Position numbers and translations under genes: made by a program. A DNA stretch of 64,000 nt. Source: UBA2040 sp963977135 (GTDB lineage Bacteria; Bacteroidota; Bacteroidia; Flavobacteriales_D; Crocinitomicaceae). Shown one piece after another: positions 24,402 to 32,610 of the stretch; position 1 is the stretch's first letter, and each line of letters opens with the position of its first letter. The notes under the pieces are model-generated. The model had not been told where the DNA came from. It ran no database searches and saw nothing but the letters and a program-made list of their open reading frames with translations. The stretch covers positions 1 through 64,000 of the forward strand of contig CAXBNN010000009.1 of NCBI GenBank assembly GCA_963977135.1, in the 5' to 3' direction.

Positions 24402-24770
24402 ATGTTCACAAATCTATATACAGAAATTGGGCCAGAAAGGTTACGTTTACTAGTGAATCGCTTTTATTCAGAAGTTTTTTCAAACGATATTTTAACTCCA
24501 CTTTTTTCAAAAAGTGAAAGAACTGTGATCGAAACCAAGCAATTTCAATTTTTAAGTCAGTTTTTAGGTGGCCCAAGTTTGTATTCAGATCAATACGGTC
24601 ATCCAAAAATGCGAATGCGTCACATGCCGCACAAAATTACAGAAGACGCAAAAAATGAATGGTTAATTTGTATTGAACGGGCTATTGATTCATTGGAAAT
24701 GGAAGATGCTTTAAAAGTCAAACTTTACCAAGTATTCCCAAAAATTGCGGCTCATATGGTGAATAGTTGA
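24402..24770 (+). CDS. Truncated haemoglobin, group 2 (TrHbO type)
   Basis: 122 residues from the ATG at 24402 (an in-frame TTG at 24381 lies inside the promoter). Haem-binding signature: B10 region RFYSEVF, the QFLGGPSLYSDQYGHP stretch with the conserved GGP, the proximal His in RMRHMPHKI, and the Trp of the G helix in AKNEWLICIER, which marks group 2. These proteins bind O2, and help in O2 delivery or in nitric-oxide or peroxide detoxification. No partner gene is next to it; it converges with the DUF4403 gene with no gap between stops. Confidence 0.92.
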   Translation: MFTNLYTEIGPERLRLLVNRFYSEVFSNDILTPLFSKSERTVIETKQFQFLSQFLGGPSLYSDQYGHPKMRMRHMPHKITEDAKNEWLICIERAIDSLEMEDALKVKLYQVFPKIAAHMVNS

Positions 24771-26171
24771 TTACAATTTGAGAGATAGATTACCTTCCAA
24801 GTCAATTACAACACGCAGTTCGCGAGCACCTATATGCATATTTGAGAAATTTATTTTAGACATTTTTCCGCTAAGGTGAACAAATTGTCCTTTTTGAAAT
24901 TCTATGGATGAATTTAACTGACTGTCGATCTCTATACGTGCTTTTTCAAGTTGATCTGTTAAGTCATATGTGGCTTTTGCTCTAAACGCTTCGGTTAGTT
25001 TTTTATCAAACAACCATTTTGCGGCCTTCAAAACGGCATCTCGCGAACGTATATCAAACGTTAAATCGGGAAAGCTAATTTCATATGTTTTGGGATCAAA
25101 AACGGGTGTTCCAAGTAAATACAATGTTCCTTTTTTACTGCCAGTAAATTGCACTTTGAAGAGTAACTGTTTTCCGACAGGACCTAAGGCAAAAGCGTCA
25201 GTAATGATTATTTGTTTTTTCTTAAATGGAATTACCATTCCACGAACTTCTTTCGATAGAATTGCATTTATACTATCGTAAGAGGCAAGTGTTAGAAGAG
25301 GTACATTAAAATTTTCTTTGGTTGATATTTTAGATAGAAATGGCAAGCTTTGCTTAATGCTAACCAAAGTGTCAGAAGAAAAAACAGGACTCAACTCCAT
25401 ATTTATGACCAAGTTTGCCGACAAATTATTGAAAGAAATAGGCTCAATTCCTATGGCTCTTGGTTGAAAATAGAGATAACCTAAATCCGGAACTAATATA
25501 GCTTCTTGCATAGCCTTCCATGCTTCATCTATTGGCGTTTTGATATCAACTTTTTCAATCTGGTCATCTATTACAGCCTCCATTTCTTTAAGATAATCAC
25601 TCATCTCTTCCTCGATTAGTTTCGAAGCGTCATAATTAATGAAAGATAATTCACATGGATCAATGGTCTTCACACCTTTTAAGCGGGTTTTCGCTTTCAA
25701 TAAATAGTTTGAGGCAATTGAAATATCACTTTCAAAATCAATTCCAATTTTTCTCAAAGGTTCGCCTATCCCGCAGCTTACATATATACGCGGAGTTAAA
25801 CAAAAAGGGTCATAACCGAATACAGAAGAACATTGAGCGCAATAATTGGCTCTTATATTGTATTCACCATTGATTTTGTAACTCATGGTTTTTTTTAAAC
25901 CATTAAACTCAATCGGTTGACGGATAAAATAATATTTGAAAGAAACGCCATCACATTTTTCTTCGTTGCCCCTAAATGTTTTAGGAATAGATTTGTCTGC
26001 CATATCCAAATAAGGTTCAAGATTAATTTCAAGTGGAATACGAACAACACCTCTAGTTTCAGGAACTTTTATTGGTGTTTCATCTGTGATATATGGTTGT
26101 TGGGGAACAATACTTCCGCATGAAGTAAGCAGGAGAAATAGCAAAAAATAAAAAGCACAACGTTTTTCCAT
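24771..26171 (-). CDS. DUF4403-family lipoprotein
   Basis: 466 residues with a lipoprotein signal (MEKRCAFYFLLFLLLTSCG, Cys18). The mature part is mostly beta with a tail of helices, and matches the DUF4403 family in layout and length; several Cys pairs (CAQCSSVFGYDPFC) are seen near residue 110. The family is found in Proteobacteria and Bacteroidota and has no known function. Its outer-membrane or periplasmic location is inferred. It converges with the haemoglobin gene. Confidence 0.75.
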   Translation of the reverse strand: MEKRCAFYFLLFLLLTSCGSIVPQQPYITDETPIKVPETRGVVRIPLEINLEPYLDMADKSIPKTFRGNEEKCDGVSFKYYFIRQPIEFNGLKKTMSYKINGEYNIRANYCAQCSSVFGYDPFCLTPRIYVSCGIGEPLRKIGIDFESDISIASNYLLKAKTRLKGVKTIDPCELSFINYDASKLIEEEMSDYLKEMEAVIDDQIEKVDIKTPIDEAWKAMQEAILVPDLGYLYFQPRAIGIEPISFNNLSANLVINMELSPVFSSDTLVSIKQSLPFLSKISTKENFNVPLLTLASYDSINAILSKEVRGMVIPFKKKQIIITDAFALGPVGKQLLFKVQFTGSKKGTLYLLGTPVFDPKTYEISFPDLTFDIRSRDAVLKAAKWLFDKKLTEAFRAKATYDLTDQLEKARIEIDSQLNSSIEFQKGQFVHLSGKMSKINFSNMHIGARELRVVIDLEGNLSLKL

Positions 26172-26236
26172 TGTAGTAAAATTAATAGATAACTTTGTTT
26201 CCTTAACGAAATCATTTAAAACTTGTTTTTACGAAA

Positions 26237-26833
26237 ATGGAAAATCTTTTCTTGAATTGGGGTTGGAGCCACACAATGTCAAAATTGACTCCTTATTTGT
26301 TACTCGTAATATTGGGTATTTTATTAATGCGATTTATTTTAAAATCAAGTCGTATTAAAAATAAAATCGCTAAAATATCGGTAGCCGTATTGTTGTTGCT
26401 TGCTCCTTTTGGAGTCTACTTTGCGGTTAATCCAATTTATCAAGGTGATTTTAGTCAAAATGGAAAAGATTTAAAAATCAGAAATGCAAAAACTACCTCC
26501 ATTGATAATGGATTATTGGTATTGACCATTCCTGGTTGCCCCTATTGTTTTGAAAGTGTCCAATCCTTAAAATATTTGAAATCAAGAAACCCAGAATTGA
26601 AGATTCAATTTGCTGTAACAGGTACAGACGATAAATCCTATTTAGAGGGATACAAAAAGGAAGTAAACGGTTCTTTTGATGTTGTTTTATATGAGAAAGC
26701 TAGAACTTTAGTTAGTGAGACTGGAGGTCAATTTCCAACTTTTGTAATGATAAAAAATGGCAAGGCAATTTACTCCTGGACCAACGATGAATTTGGAGTG
26801 AGAGCTAAAGACAAGCTGGAAAATTGGAAATAA
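26237..26833 (+). CDS. Membrane-anchored thioredoxin-like protein
   Basis: 198 residues: two membrane helices (about 20-35 and 48-65) followed by a thioredoxin-like domain with the active-site motif CPYC at about 101-104 (LVLTIPGCPYCFESVQSLK). The cis-Pro motif is present in QFPTFVMI (about 175). The domain is probably outside the cytoplasmic membrane and would reduce or form disulfides, as in TlpA/ResA-type proteins. Its partner is unknown. The stop meets the stop of the convergent gene at 26834 with no spacing. Confidence 0.75.
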   Translation: MENLFLNWGWSHTMSKLTPYLLLVILGILLMRFILKSSRIKNKIAKISVAVLLLLAPFGVYFAVNPIYQGDFSQNGKDLKIRNAKTTSIDNGLLVLTIPGCPYCFESVQSLKYLKSRNPELKIQFAVTGTDDKSYLEGYKKEVNGSFDVVLYEKARTLVSETGGQFPTFVMIKNGKAIYSWTNDEFGVRAKDKLENWK

Positions 26834-27361
26834 TTATTTTTTGAATAATTCTGCGAATTGGATAGTGTAGATTAATGTACTTTTTACATCGAAAACTTCA
26901 TCTTCTCCATCCGATTTACTTGCTGTTCCTCCTTCAGACTTACTGCAAACAATTTCAAAATAAAGGGAATTATCTTTCTTTTCTAATCTTGTTTGATAGT
27001 AGTTATTTTCAACTTCATATTGAGAGAAGAGAGTGTTGTTTAACATAATTTCATCAATCAAGATCCCATTTTTTTCGTCTAAGAAATAATGCTGACCATC
27101 CGAATATTTGGTATTTACTTTTAAGACGTAGTCTTTGAGAATGTCTCTATATTTCTCGCTGAAATATCTAAATTTCTGGGTCCACGACTCACCTTTTTCT
27201 ATAATGTCAATGTCTAAGGAAATTTTTAGAGAATCGATTTTTCGATCAGGAAATTCTAGAAACATATAGCCTTCGTAATGGCCTATCCAATTGTCCATTG
27301 AATTTGATTGTCCAAAAATAGAACTGGTGATGAAACAGAACAAAAAAGTTGTGATTTTCAT
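26834..27361 (-). CDS. Secreted protein of unknown function
   Basis: 175 residues with a signal peptide (about 1-17, ending SIFGQ). The mature part is beta-rich and begins NWIGHYEGYMFLEF, with no catalytic motif. I do not recognise the family; short single-domain periplasmic beta-sandwich proteins with this opening are common in Flavobacteriia. The coding frame starts eight bases after the terminator of the isocitrate dehydrogenase gene, so it likely depends on read-through or its own promoter hidden in the stem. Confidence 0.65.
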   Translation of the reverse strand: MKITTFLFCFITSSIFGQSNSMDNWIGHYEGYMFLEFPDRKIDSLKISLDIDIIEKGESWTQKFRYFSEKYRDILKDYVLKVNTKYSDGQHYFLDEKNGILIDEIMLNNTLFSQYEVENNYYQTRLEKKDNSLYFEIVCSKSEGGTASKSDGEDEVFDVKSTLIYTIQFAELFKK

Positions 27362-27368
27362 AGTCCAT

Positions 27369-27398
27369 AAAAAAGGCTCCGAGAAAATTCTCGAAGCC
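27369..27398 (-). terminator. Intrinsic terminator after isocitrate dehydrogenase gene
   Basis: On the minus strand GGCTTCGAGAA (27398-27388) pairs with TTCTCGGAGCC (27385-27375) over a two-base loop with one mismatch, and is followed by TTTTTT. Confidence 0.85.
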
Positions 27399-27422
27399 TA
27401 AATGTATTGAATAAATATTGAA

Positions 27423-29657
27423 TTAAATTCTATTCGTCAAACCTTGCAAAACATTGTTTAGTGTTGTACTTGGTCGCATTGCAGCTGAAGCAAGTGCGTC
27501 CGTAGGATGATAGTATCCACCAATATTCATTGCTTTCCCTTGAACAGAATTTAGTTCGTTAATAATTGTTTTTTCGTTTGATTTTAATTCTTTCGCCACT
27601 TGTTCGAATTGTGCTTTCAATTCTGTGTCAGCAGTTTGAGCAGCCAATGCTTCTGCCCAGAACAATGCAAGATAGAAATGACTTCCGCGGTTATCCAATT
27701 CACCAACTTTTCGCGATGGTGACTTGTCTTCATCCAAGAAACGGCCAGTTGCTTCATCTAAAGTTGATGCTAAAACCGCTGCTTTCTTGTTTCCTGTAGT
27801 TTCACTCAAATGATCGAATGAAGCTGCTAGAGCAAGGAATTCACCTAAACTATCCCAACGTAAATGATTTTCGTGTAAGAATTGCTCAACGTGTTTTGGA
27901 GCTGAACCACCAGCACCAGTTTCAAATAATCCTCCTCCGTTCATTAACGGAACAATAGATAACATTTTTGCACTGGTTCCCAATTCCAAAATAGGGAAGA
28001 GGTCTGTTAAATAATCACGAAGTACATTTCCAGTTACAGAAATTGTATCCTTACCGTCTTTTAATCTTCTTAATGTTGTTACTGTAGCATCATTTGGTCC
28101 TTCGATTGTAATATCCAAACCAGTTGTGTCATGAGCTTTCAAGTATTCATTTACTTTCAATATCAACTGAGCATCGTGCGCTCTGTTTTTATCTAACCAG
28201 AAAATTGCTGGGGTATTAGATAAACGGGCACGTGTTACGGCTAATTTCACCCAATCTTTGATCGGCTCATCTTTCGCTTGACACATTCTCCAAATATCTC
28301 CAGCTTCAACATCATGTGACATTAAAACCTTTCCATTTGAATCAATTACGTTAACCGTTCCGTTTTCTTTGATCTCAAAAGTTTTGTCGTGTGAACCATA
28401 TTCTTCCGCTTTTTGAGCCATTAATCCAACATTAGGAACCGTTCCCATTGTTTTTGGGTCGAATGCTCCATTTTCTTTACAGAAATCAATTGTTGCTTGG
28501 TAAATACCTGCATAACTAGAATCTGGAACTACAGCTTTCGTGTCTTGTTGTTTGCCTTCACCGTTCCACATTTGACCAGATGTTCTAATCATTGCGGGCA
28601 TAGAAGCGTCAATGATAATATCACTTGGAACGTGAAGATTAGTAATTCCTTTATCTGAATTTACCATGGCTACAGCTGGAGCATTTTCAAAAGCTGATTT
28701 TATATCTGCTTCCAAAGCTGCTTTTTCATTCGCTGGCAATTCGTTCATTTTCTCTATTAAATCGCCAAATCCATTTTTGAAATCGACACCTAATTTTTTA
28801 ATAGTTGCAGAGTGTTTGCCTACTAAATCTTTAAAGAAAACTTCAACAGCATGTCCAAATATGATAGGATCTGAAACCTTCATCATAGTTGCTTTCATGT
28901 GCAAAGAGAAAAGTATGCCTGATTTTTTCGCGTCTGCAATTTGTTCTTCCAAAAAGCGCAACAATGATTTGTTACTCATAAAAGTTCCATCGATAACCTC
29001 TCCGGCTAATAATGGGAAACTATCTTTCAAAATCGTTTTACCTCCGTTTGAATTCGTTAGCTCAATTTTAATTGAAGTAGGCTCAGCAACGGTTACCGAT
29101 TTTTCGTTGGAGTAGAAATCACCACCTTTCATCGTTGCAACATGGGTCATTGAATCTTTCGACCAAGCACCCATTGAATGTGGATGTTTACGGGCATAAT
29201 TTTTAACCGATAATGGTGCTCTTCGATCTGAGTTTCCTTCTCGCAATACTGGATTTACTGCACTACCTTTAATCTTATCGTAGCGAGTCTTAATTTCTTT
29301 TTCTTTATCGTTAGAAGGTTCTTCAGGATAATTGGGCAAATCGTAACCTTGATTTTGCAATTCTTCTACAACTTCTTTTAATTGAGGAACCGACGCACTT
29401 ATGTTCGGCAACTTAATAATGTTCGCTTCAGGTGTTTTAGCTAAATCTCCAAGCATAGCCAAATCATCTGTTTTGCGTTGACTTTCGTCCAAATAATCAG
29501 GAAAAGCTGCCAAAACACGTGCTGCCAAAGAAATATCTTTGGTTTCCATCGCAACTCCTGCTGTTCCAGCAAATGCTTGAACTATTGGTAAAAAGGATTG
29601 AGTCGCCAATGCCGGTGCCTCGTCTGTTTTAGTGTAAATGATTTTGGATGTTGCCAT
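27423..29657 (-). CDS. icd: Monomeric NADP-dependent isocitrate dehydrogenase
   Basis: 744 residues, the length of the monomeric IDH class (about 740), not the homodimeric class. It turns isocitrate plus NADP into 2-oxoglutarate, CO2 and NADPH. Typical stretches: IIYTKTDEAPALAT at the start, NIIKLPNISASVPQL (about 78-92), NPVLREGNSDRRAPLSVK (about 135-152), GSHDKTFEI, ...VTLRRLKDGKDTISV and VPLMNGGGLFETGAGGSAPKHVEQF (about 575-598). It has its own promoter (29695-29725) and terminator. Confidence 0.95.
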   Translation of the reverse strand: MATSKIIYTKTDEAPALATQSFLPIVQAFAGTAGVAMETKDISLAARVLAAFPDYLDESQRKTDDLAMLGDLAKTPEANIIKLPNISASVPQLKEVVEELQNQGYDLPNYPEEPSNDKEKEIKTRYDKIKGSAVNPVLREGNSDRRAPLSVKNYARKHPHSMGAWSKDSMTHVATMKGGDFYSNEKSVTVAEPTSIKIELTNSNGGKTILKDSFPLLAGEVIDGTFMSNKSLLRFLEEQIADAKKSGILFSLHMKATMMKVSDPIIFGHAVEVFFKDLVGKHSATIKKLGVDFKNGFGDLIEKMNELPANEKAALEADIKSAFENAPAVAMVNSDKGITNLHVPSDIIIDASMPAMIRTSGQMWNGEGKQQDTKAVVPDSSYAGIYQATIDFCKENGAFDPKTMGTVPNVGLMAQKAEEYGSHDKTFEIKENGTVNVIDSNGKVLMSHDVEAGDIWRMCQAKDEPIKDWVKLAVTRARLSNTPAIFWLDKNRAHDAQLILKVNEYLKAHDTTGLDITIEGPNDATVTTLRRLKDGKDTISVTGNVLRDYLTDLFPILELGTSAKMLSIVPLMNGGGLFETGAGGSAPKHVEQFLHENHLRWDSLGEFLALAASFDHLSETTGNKKAAVLASTLDEATGRFLDEDKSPSRKVGELDNRGSHFYLALFWAEALAAQTADTELKAQFEQVAKELKSNEKTIINELNSVQGKAMNIGGYYHPTDALASAAMRPSTTLNNVLQGLTNRI

Positions 29658-29694
29658 GTTATTTTTCTTGTATTTATTGGATATTTAGCTCCGC

Positions 29695-29725
29695 AAATTT
29701 ACGCATTCACAAAGGATTTATCAAC
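29695..29725 (-). promoter_or_regulatory. Promoter of isocitrate dehydrogenase gene
   Basis: On the minus strand TAAATTTG (29702-29695) is a full match to TAnnTTTG and TTG at 29725-29723 gives a 20-base spacer, the standard Bacteroidota housekeeping promoter layout. Confidence 0.65.
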
Positions 29726-29744
29726 TGAAATGCGCGAGTAAAAC

Positions 29745-30320
29745 CTAATTGTTCTTAATAAATTTCAACATTTTCTCAATTGCTCTCCCTCTATGGCTGA
29801 TTTTGCTTTTCTCGCTCATTTCCATTTCAGCGAAGCTACAATTTGCTTCGTCTGGTTGAAAAATGGGGTCGTAGCCAAAACCTTTGTTCCCTTTTCGTTC
29901 TTTGAGAATTTTTCCTTTAACGACGCCCTCGAATTGGTAAAACTCACCTTCCCAATAAAGCGAAATAATTGTTTTGAATTGAGCATTTCGGTTTTCGTTT
30001 CCTTCCAACTTTTTTAAAAGCAAATCCATGTTGGCTTCACTGTTTTTGTCTTCGCCTGAGTAGCGAGCTGAATAAACGCCAGGTTCACCATTCAATGCTT
30101 CAACCTCTAAACCTGTATCGTCCGCAAAACAATTTTCTTCAAATTTCTTTGCCACAAACTCTGCTTTGATCCGCGCATTTTCTTCCAAAGTCGAACCTGT
30201 TTCGGGAATTTCGTCGTGGTAATCGAGTTCGCTTAAAGTTGTTAGTTCAACGCTAAAAGGCAATTGAGAAGCAATTTCCATTGCTTTGTGTGAGTTGTGT
30301 GTAGCAAATATTAATGTCAT
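29745..30320 (-). CDS. rdgB: ITP/XTP pyrophosphatase (non-canonical purine NTPase)
   Basis: 191 residues, the usual length. It hydrolyses dITP, ITP and XTP and so keeps these bases out of DNA. Motifs: IFATHNSHKAMEI at the start (T/SxNxxK), EETGSTLEENARIKA (about 40-54), DDTGLEVEALNGEPGVYSARYSG (about 66-88), KGFGYDPIFQP, and SHRGRAIEKM near the C-terminus. The start overlaps the end of the neighbouring glycosyltransferase gene by four bases, so it is probably co-transcribed as the last gene of the polysaccharide operon. Confidence 0.95.
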   Translation of the reverse strand: MTLIFATHNSHKAMEIASQLPFSVELTTLSELDYHDEIPETGSTLEENARIKAEFVAKKFEENCFADDTGLEVEALNGEPGVYSARYSGEDKNSEANMDLLLKKLEGNENRNAQFKTIISLYWEGEFYQFEGVVKGKILKERKGNKGFGYDPIFQPDEANCSFAEMEMSEKSKISHRGRAIEKMLKFIKNN

Positions 30321-31387
30321 TTTTTCTGGAATAGATTTCTATAAATTTTTTCTTGCGACAAAACGGAATAGGCATCAATAATGCGTTGTCGACCGTTCAT
30401 GGCAATTTGTTTTCTTTTGCTTTCATCGGTTAAAAGTTCATCCAATAAGTTGAACCAATCTTCTTCCGTTTTGGCGAAAAAACCATTTTCATTGTCTTTA
30501 ACGATAGTTAAATTAACACCAACCGGTGAAAGAACCGTTGGAATGGCACATGCCATATATTGCAAACCTTTGAAACCGCATTTTGCAGCCGACCAACGAT
30601 CTTCTTTCAAAGGCATAACTCCAATTTGTATTTCAGCTAAATCTTGTATTTCAGTTTCTTTTTTCCATTTGATGAACTCTAAATTAGGTAATTTCCAATC
30701 GGGAGCTTGGTTAGAAATTAATCGAAAAAGGTATTCATGTTTTTTATTAAGTCTTTCCAATACAGGCAAAAGTTCATCCAAATAATGCATTGTAGTATGC
30801 GTACCTGTCCAACCAATTCTTAAAGGTTTTTGCTCTGGTTTTGAAAGAATGTTGTGATGATTTTCGGTATCGATAGTTGTTGGAAGAACAATTACATTCT
30901 TATTAAATTTTGAAGCATAAGTCGATAAAAATCTATTTCCTGCAGTTACTTGTCCAGCCCAGCGTATGATAAAAGGAACTTTCCAGTATGCTTTTAATCT
31001 TTGAAAACGTGCATTGGTTTCGCTGAAATTTGGAATCCAAATAGCATCGTCAAAATCGTAGATGTATTTTTTCCTGAGAACTTTTGCTAATATCCATTCT
31101 ATAATTGGTGGACCAATTTGTGTTGCTTCGCGGTGAATGAAAATATGGTCGGCTTTGGCTAATTTTGGCAGTAAAGCTAATCTTCGGGCAAAGCTACCAA
31201 GCATTTTTCTTGCTTTGAATCCAAATTGACCAGGAACATACAATTTCTTCCAAGTTTCTTGGTCGATGAAAGGATGAATTTCTATTTCGAATTCTTTTTC
31301 CAAGAATGAAAGGTATTGTTCAAAGCGGAAACGCTGAGAGGGCGCAGATCCGACTGGATAAGGAACAAGAAAGATTATTTTCTCCAT
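30317..31387 (-). CDS. GT4-family glycosyltransferase
   Basis: 356 residues. N-terminal half starts IIFLVPYPVGSAPSQRFRFE, an N-terminus typical of GT4 enzymes of Bacteroidota polysaccharide loci, and the C-terminal half has LRIGWTGTHTTMHYLDELL and CGFKGLQYMACAIPTVLSPVGV with the usual GT4 layout. It adds a sugar from a nucleotide donor in the cytoplasm; donor and acceptor cannot be told. It overlaps the gene upstream by 13 bases and the rdgB gene by four. Confidence 0.85.
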   Translation of the reverse strand: MEKIIFLVPYPVGSAPSQRFRFEQYLSFLEKEFEIEIHPFIDQETWKKLYVPGQFGFKARKMLGSFARRLALLPKLAKADHIFIHREATQIGPPIIEWILAKVLRKKYIYDFDDAIWIPNFSETNARFQRLKAYWKVPFIIRWAGQVTAGNRFLSTYASKFNKNVIVLPTTIDTENHHNILSKPEQKPLRIGWTGTHTTMHYLDELLPVLERLNKKHEYLFRLISNQAPDWKLPNLEFIKWKKETEIQDLAEIQIGVMPLKEDRWSAAKCGFKGLQYMACAIPTVLSPVGVNLTIVKDNENGFFAKTEEDWFNLLDELLTDESKRKQIAMNGRQRIIDAYSVLSQEKIYRNLFQKK

Positions 31388-32610
31388 AATCGTTCGTAAA
31401 TGTCGGAATAGATTTTGATTCCCTTGACGATATCGAAATAATCTTTTGCACCTGAACGGGTTAGTTCCGGGTTGAAATTTGATTTATCGAGTTCTACATT
31501 TCTATAGTTTTCATCCTTAAGTTCATTTATAACCAAGCCAGAATTGTATTTTGTTACTACGGAATCCGTATCACCAACTCCAGAATTACACAATACAGGA
31601 ATGCCCATTCCCATTATTTCTCCTTGTTTGACCGGTGAAGAAGCCTGCTTAGAAAAGCTTGGAATAATAAAGAATATGGAGAAATCAAAAAGTGAAATGT
31701 ATAATGGCATTTTGTTTCTTGGACTTGAAGTTATGCGAATTGCTTCAGTATTTATTCCTTTTGATACAGCCAATTCCTGTATCATTTGTGGATTTTCATT
31801 GGTCACAAAAAGGAAGATTGCTTTATCGTTTTTGGAATGAAACACTTTGAAAAAATCTAACATTTCGGGCAGCATATACCACGTTCCAATTGACCCAACG
31901 TAACCTAAAACGAAATTTTCATCTTTAATTTCATGCTGAGTACGTAGCGATTCTTGTTCCGCTATAACTATGTGAGATGGATTAAATAGATCCATATCCG
32001 CACAACAAGGTATAACATCAATTTTTACTCGATTACTTTTCCAAGAATCCCAGGTTTCAATAACTTCTTTTCCTTTGTTTGTTAAGGAAACGATAGCATC
32101 TGCTTGAGATAGGAATTTACCTTCTTGTTTTTTGAAGAAGGTATAGGTTCGTTTGAAAACAGGATTGCTCAAATTCCAGATTTTTCCTTCAACTCGTTCA
32201 TCAGCCCAAAATCCTCGCATGTCGAAAAGAAATTTGGTGCCGAATCGCTTTTTCATTCCCAGACCGACTATTGCAGAAAGATAACTACGGCAATGAACAA
32301 TACTGAATTTTTCTGTTTTATTTAGTTGGTACGCCAACTTCTTCATACGCTGAATGTCGTATAACGTAGACAATAAAGGTGGCTTTTTTGTATAAGAAAG
32401 AGGGTGCCAGATTATGTTGCTTCGCGTGCAGATAGCTTCAATTACAGCTTTGTTTTCATGGAATCGTTCTTCTTTTTCGAAACTGATGATATGAAAAAGA
32501 ACGTTTTTTTTAGCGGCTAAACCTTCCAAATAAGGCAAAACTTGAGACTGACCGAGCGAATCCGTCATCCCGTCATAGGAGAGATATAGAACATTTTTTA
32601 CTTCATCCAT
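31375..32610 (-). CDS. GT4-family glycosyltransferase
   Basis: 411 residues with the GT4 fold: YLSYDGMTDSLGQSQVLPYL at the start, then FSIVHCRSYLSAIVGLGMKK, VLGYVGSIGTWYMLPE (about 230) and GEIMGMGIPVLCNSGVGD (about 345), the site where the donor phosphate binds. It lies between two GT/asparagine-synthase genes with 13-base overlaps on both sides, showing coupled translation in the polysaccharide operon. Confidence 0.85.
   Translation of the reverse strand: MDEVKNVLYLSYDGMTDSLGQSQVLPYLEGLAAKKNVLFHIISFEKEERFHENKAVIEAICTRSNIIWHPLSYTKKPPLLSTLYDIQRMKKLAYQLNKTEKFSIVHCRSYLSAIVGLGMKKRFGTKFLFDMRGFWADERVEGKIWNLSNPVFKRTYTFFKKQEGKFLSQADAIVSLTNKGKEVIETWDSWKSNRVKIDVIPCCADMDLFNPSHIVIAEQESLRTQHEIKDENFVLGYVGSIGTWYMLPEMLDFFKVFHSKNDKAIFLFVTNENPQMIQELAVSKGINTEAIRITSSPRNKMPLYISLFDFSIFFIIPSFSKQASSPVKQGEIMGMGIPVLCNSGVGDTDSVVTKYNSGLVINELKDENYRNVELDKSNFNPELTRSGAKDYFDIVKGIKIYSDIYERLWRK

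Noticed and set aside
24381..24770. TTG at 24381 as start of the haemoglobin gene
   Set aside because: The TTG is part of the TACCTTTG promoter box, so the RNA starts after it; the ATG at 24402 fits.
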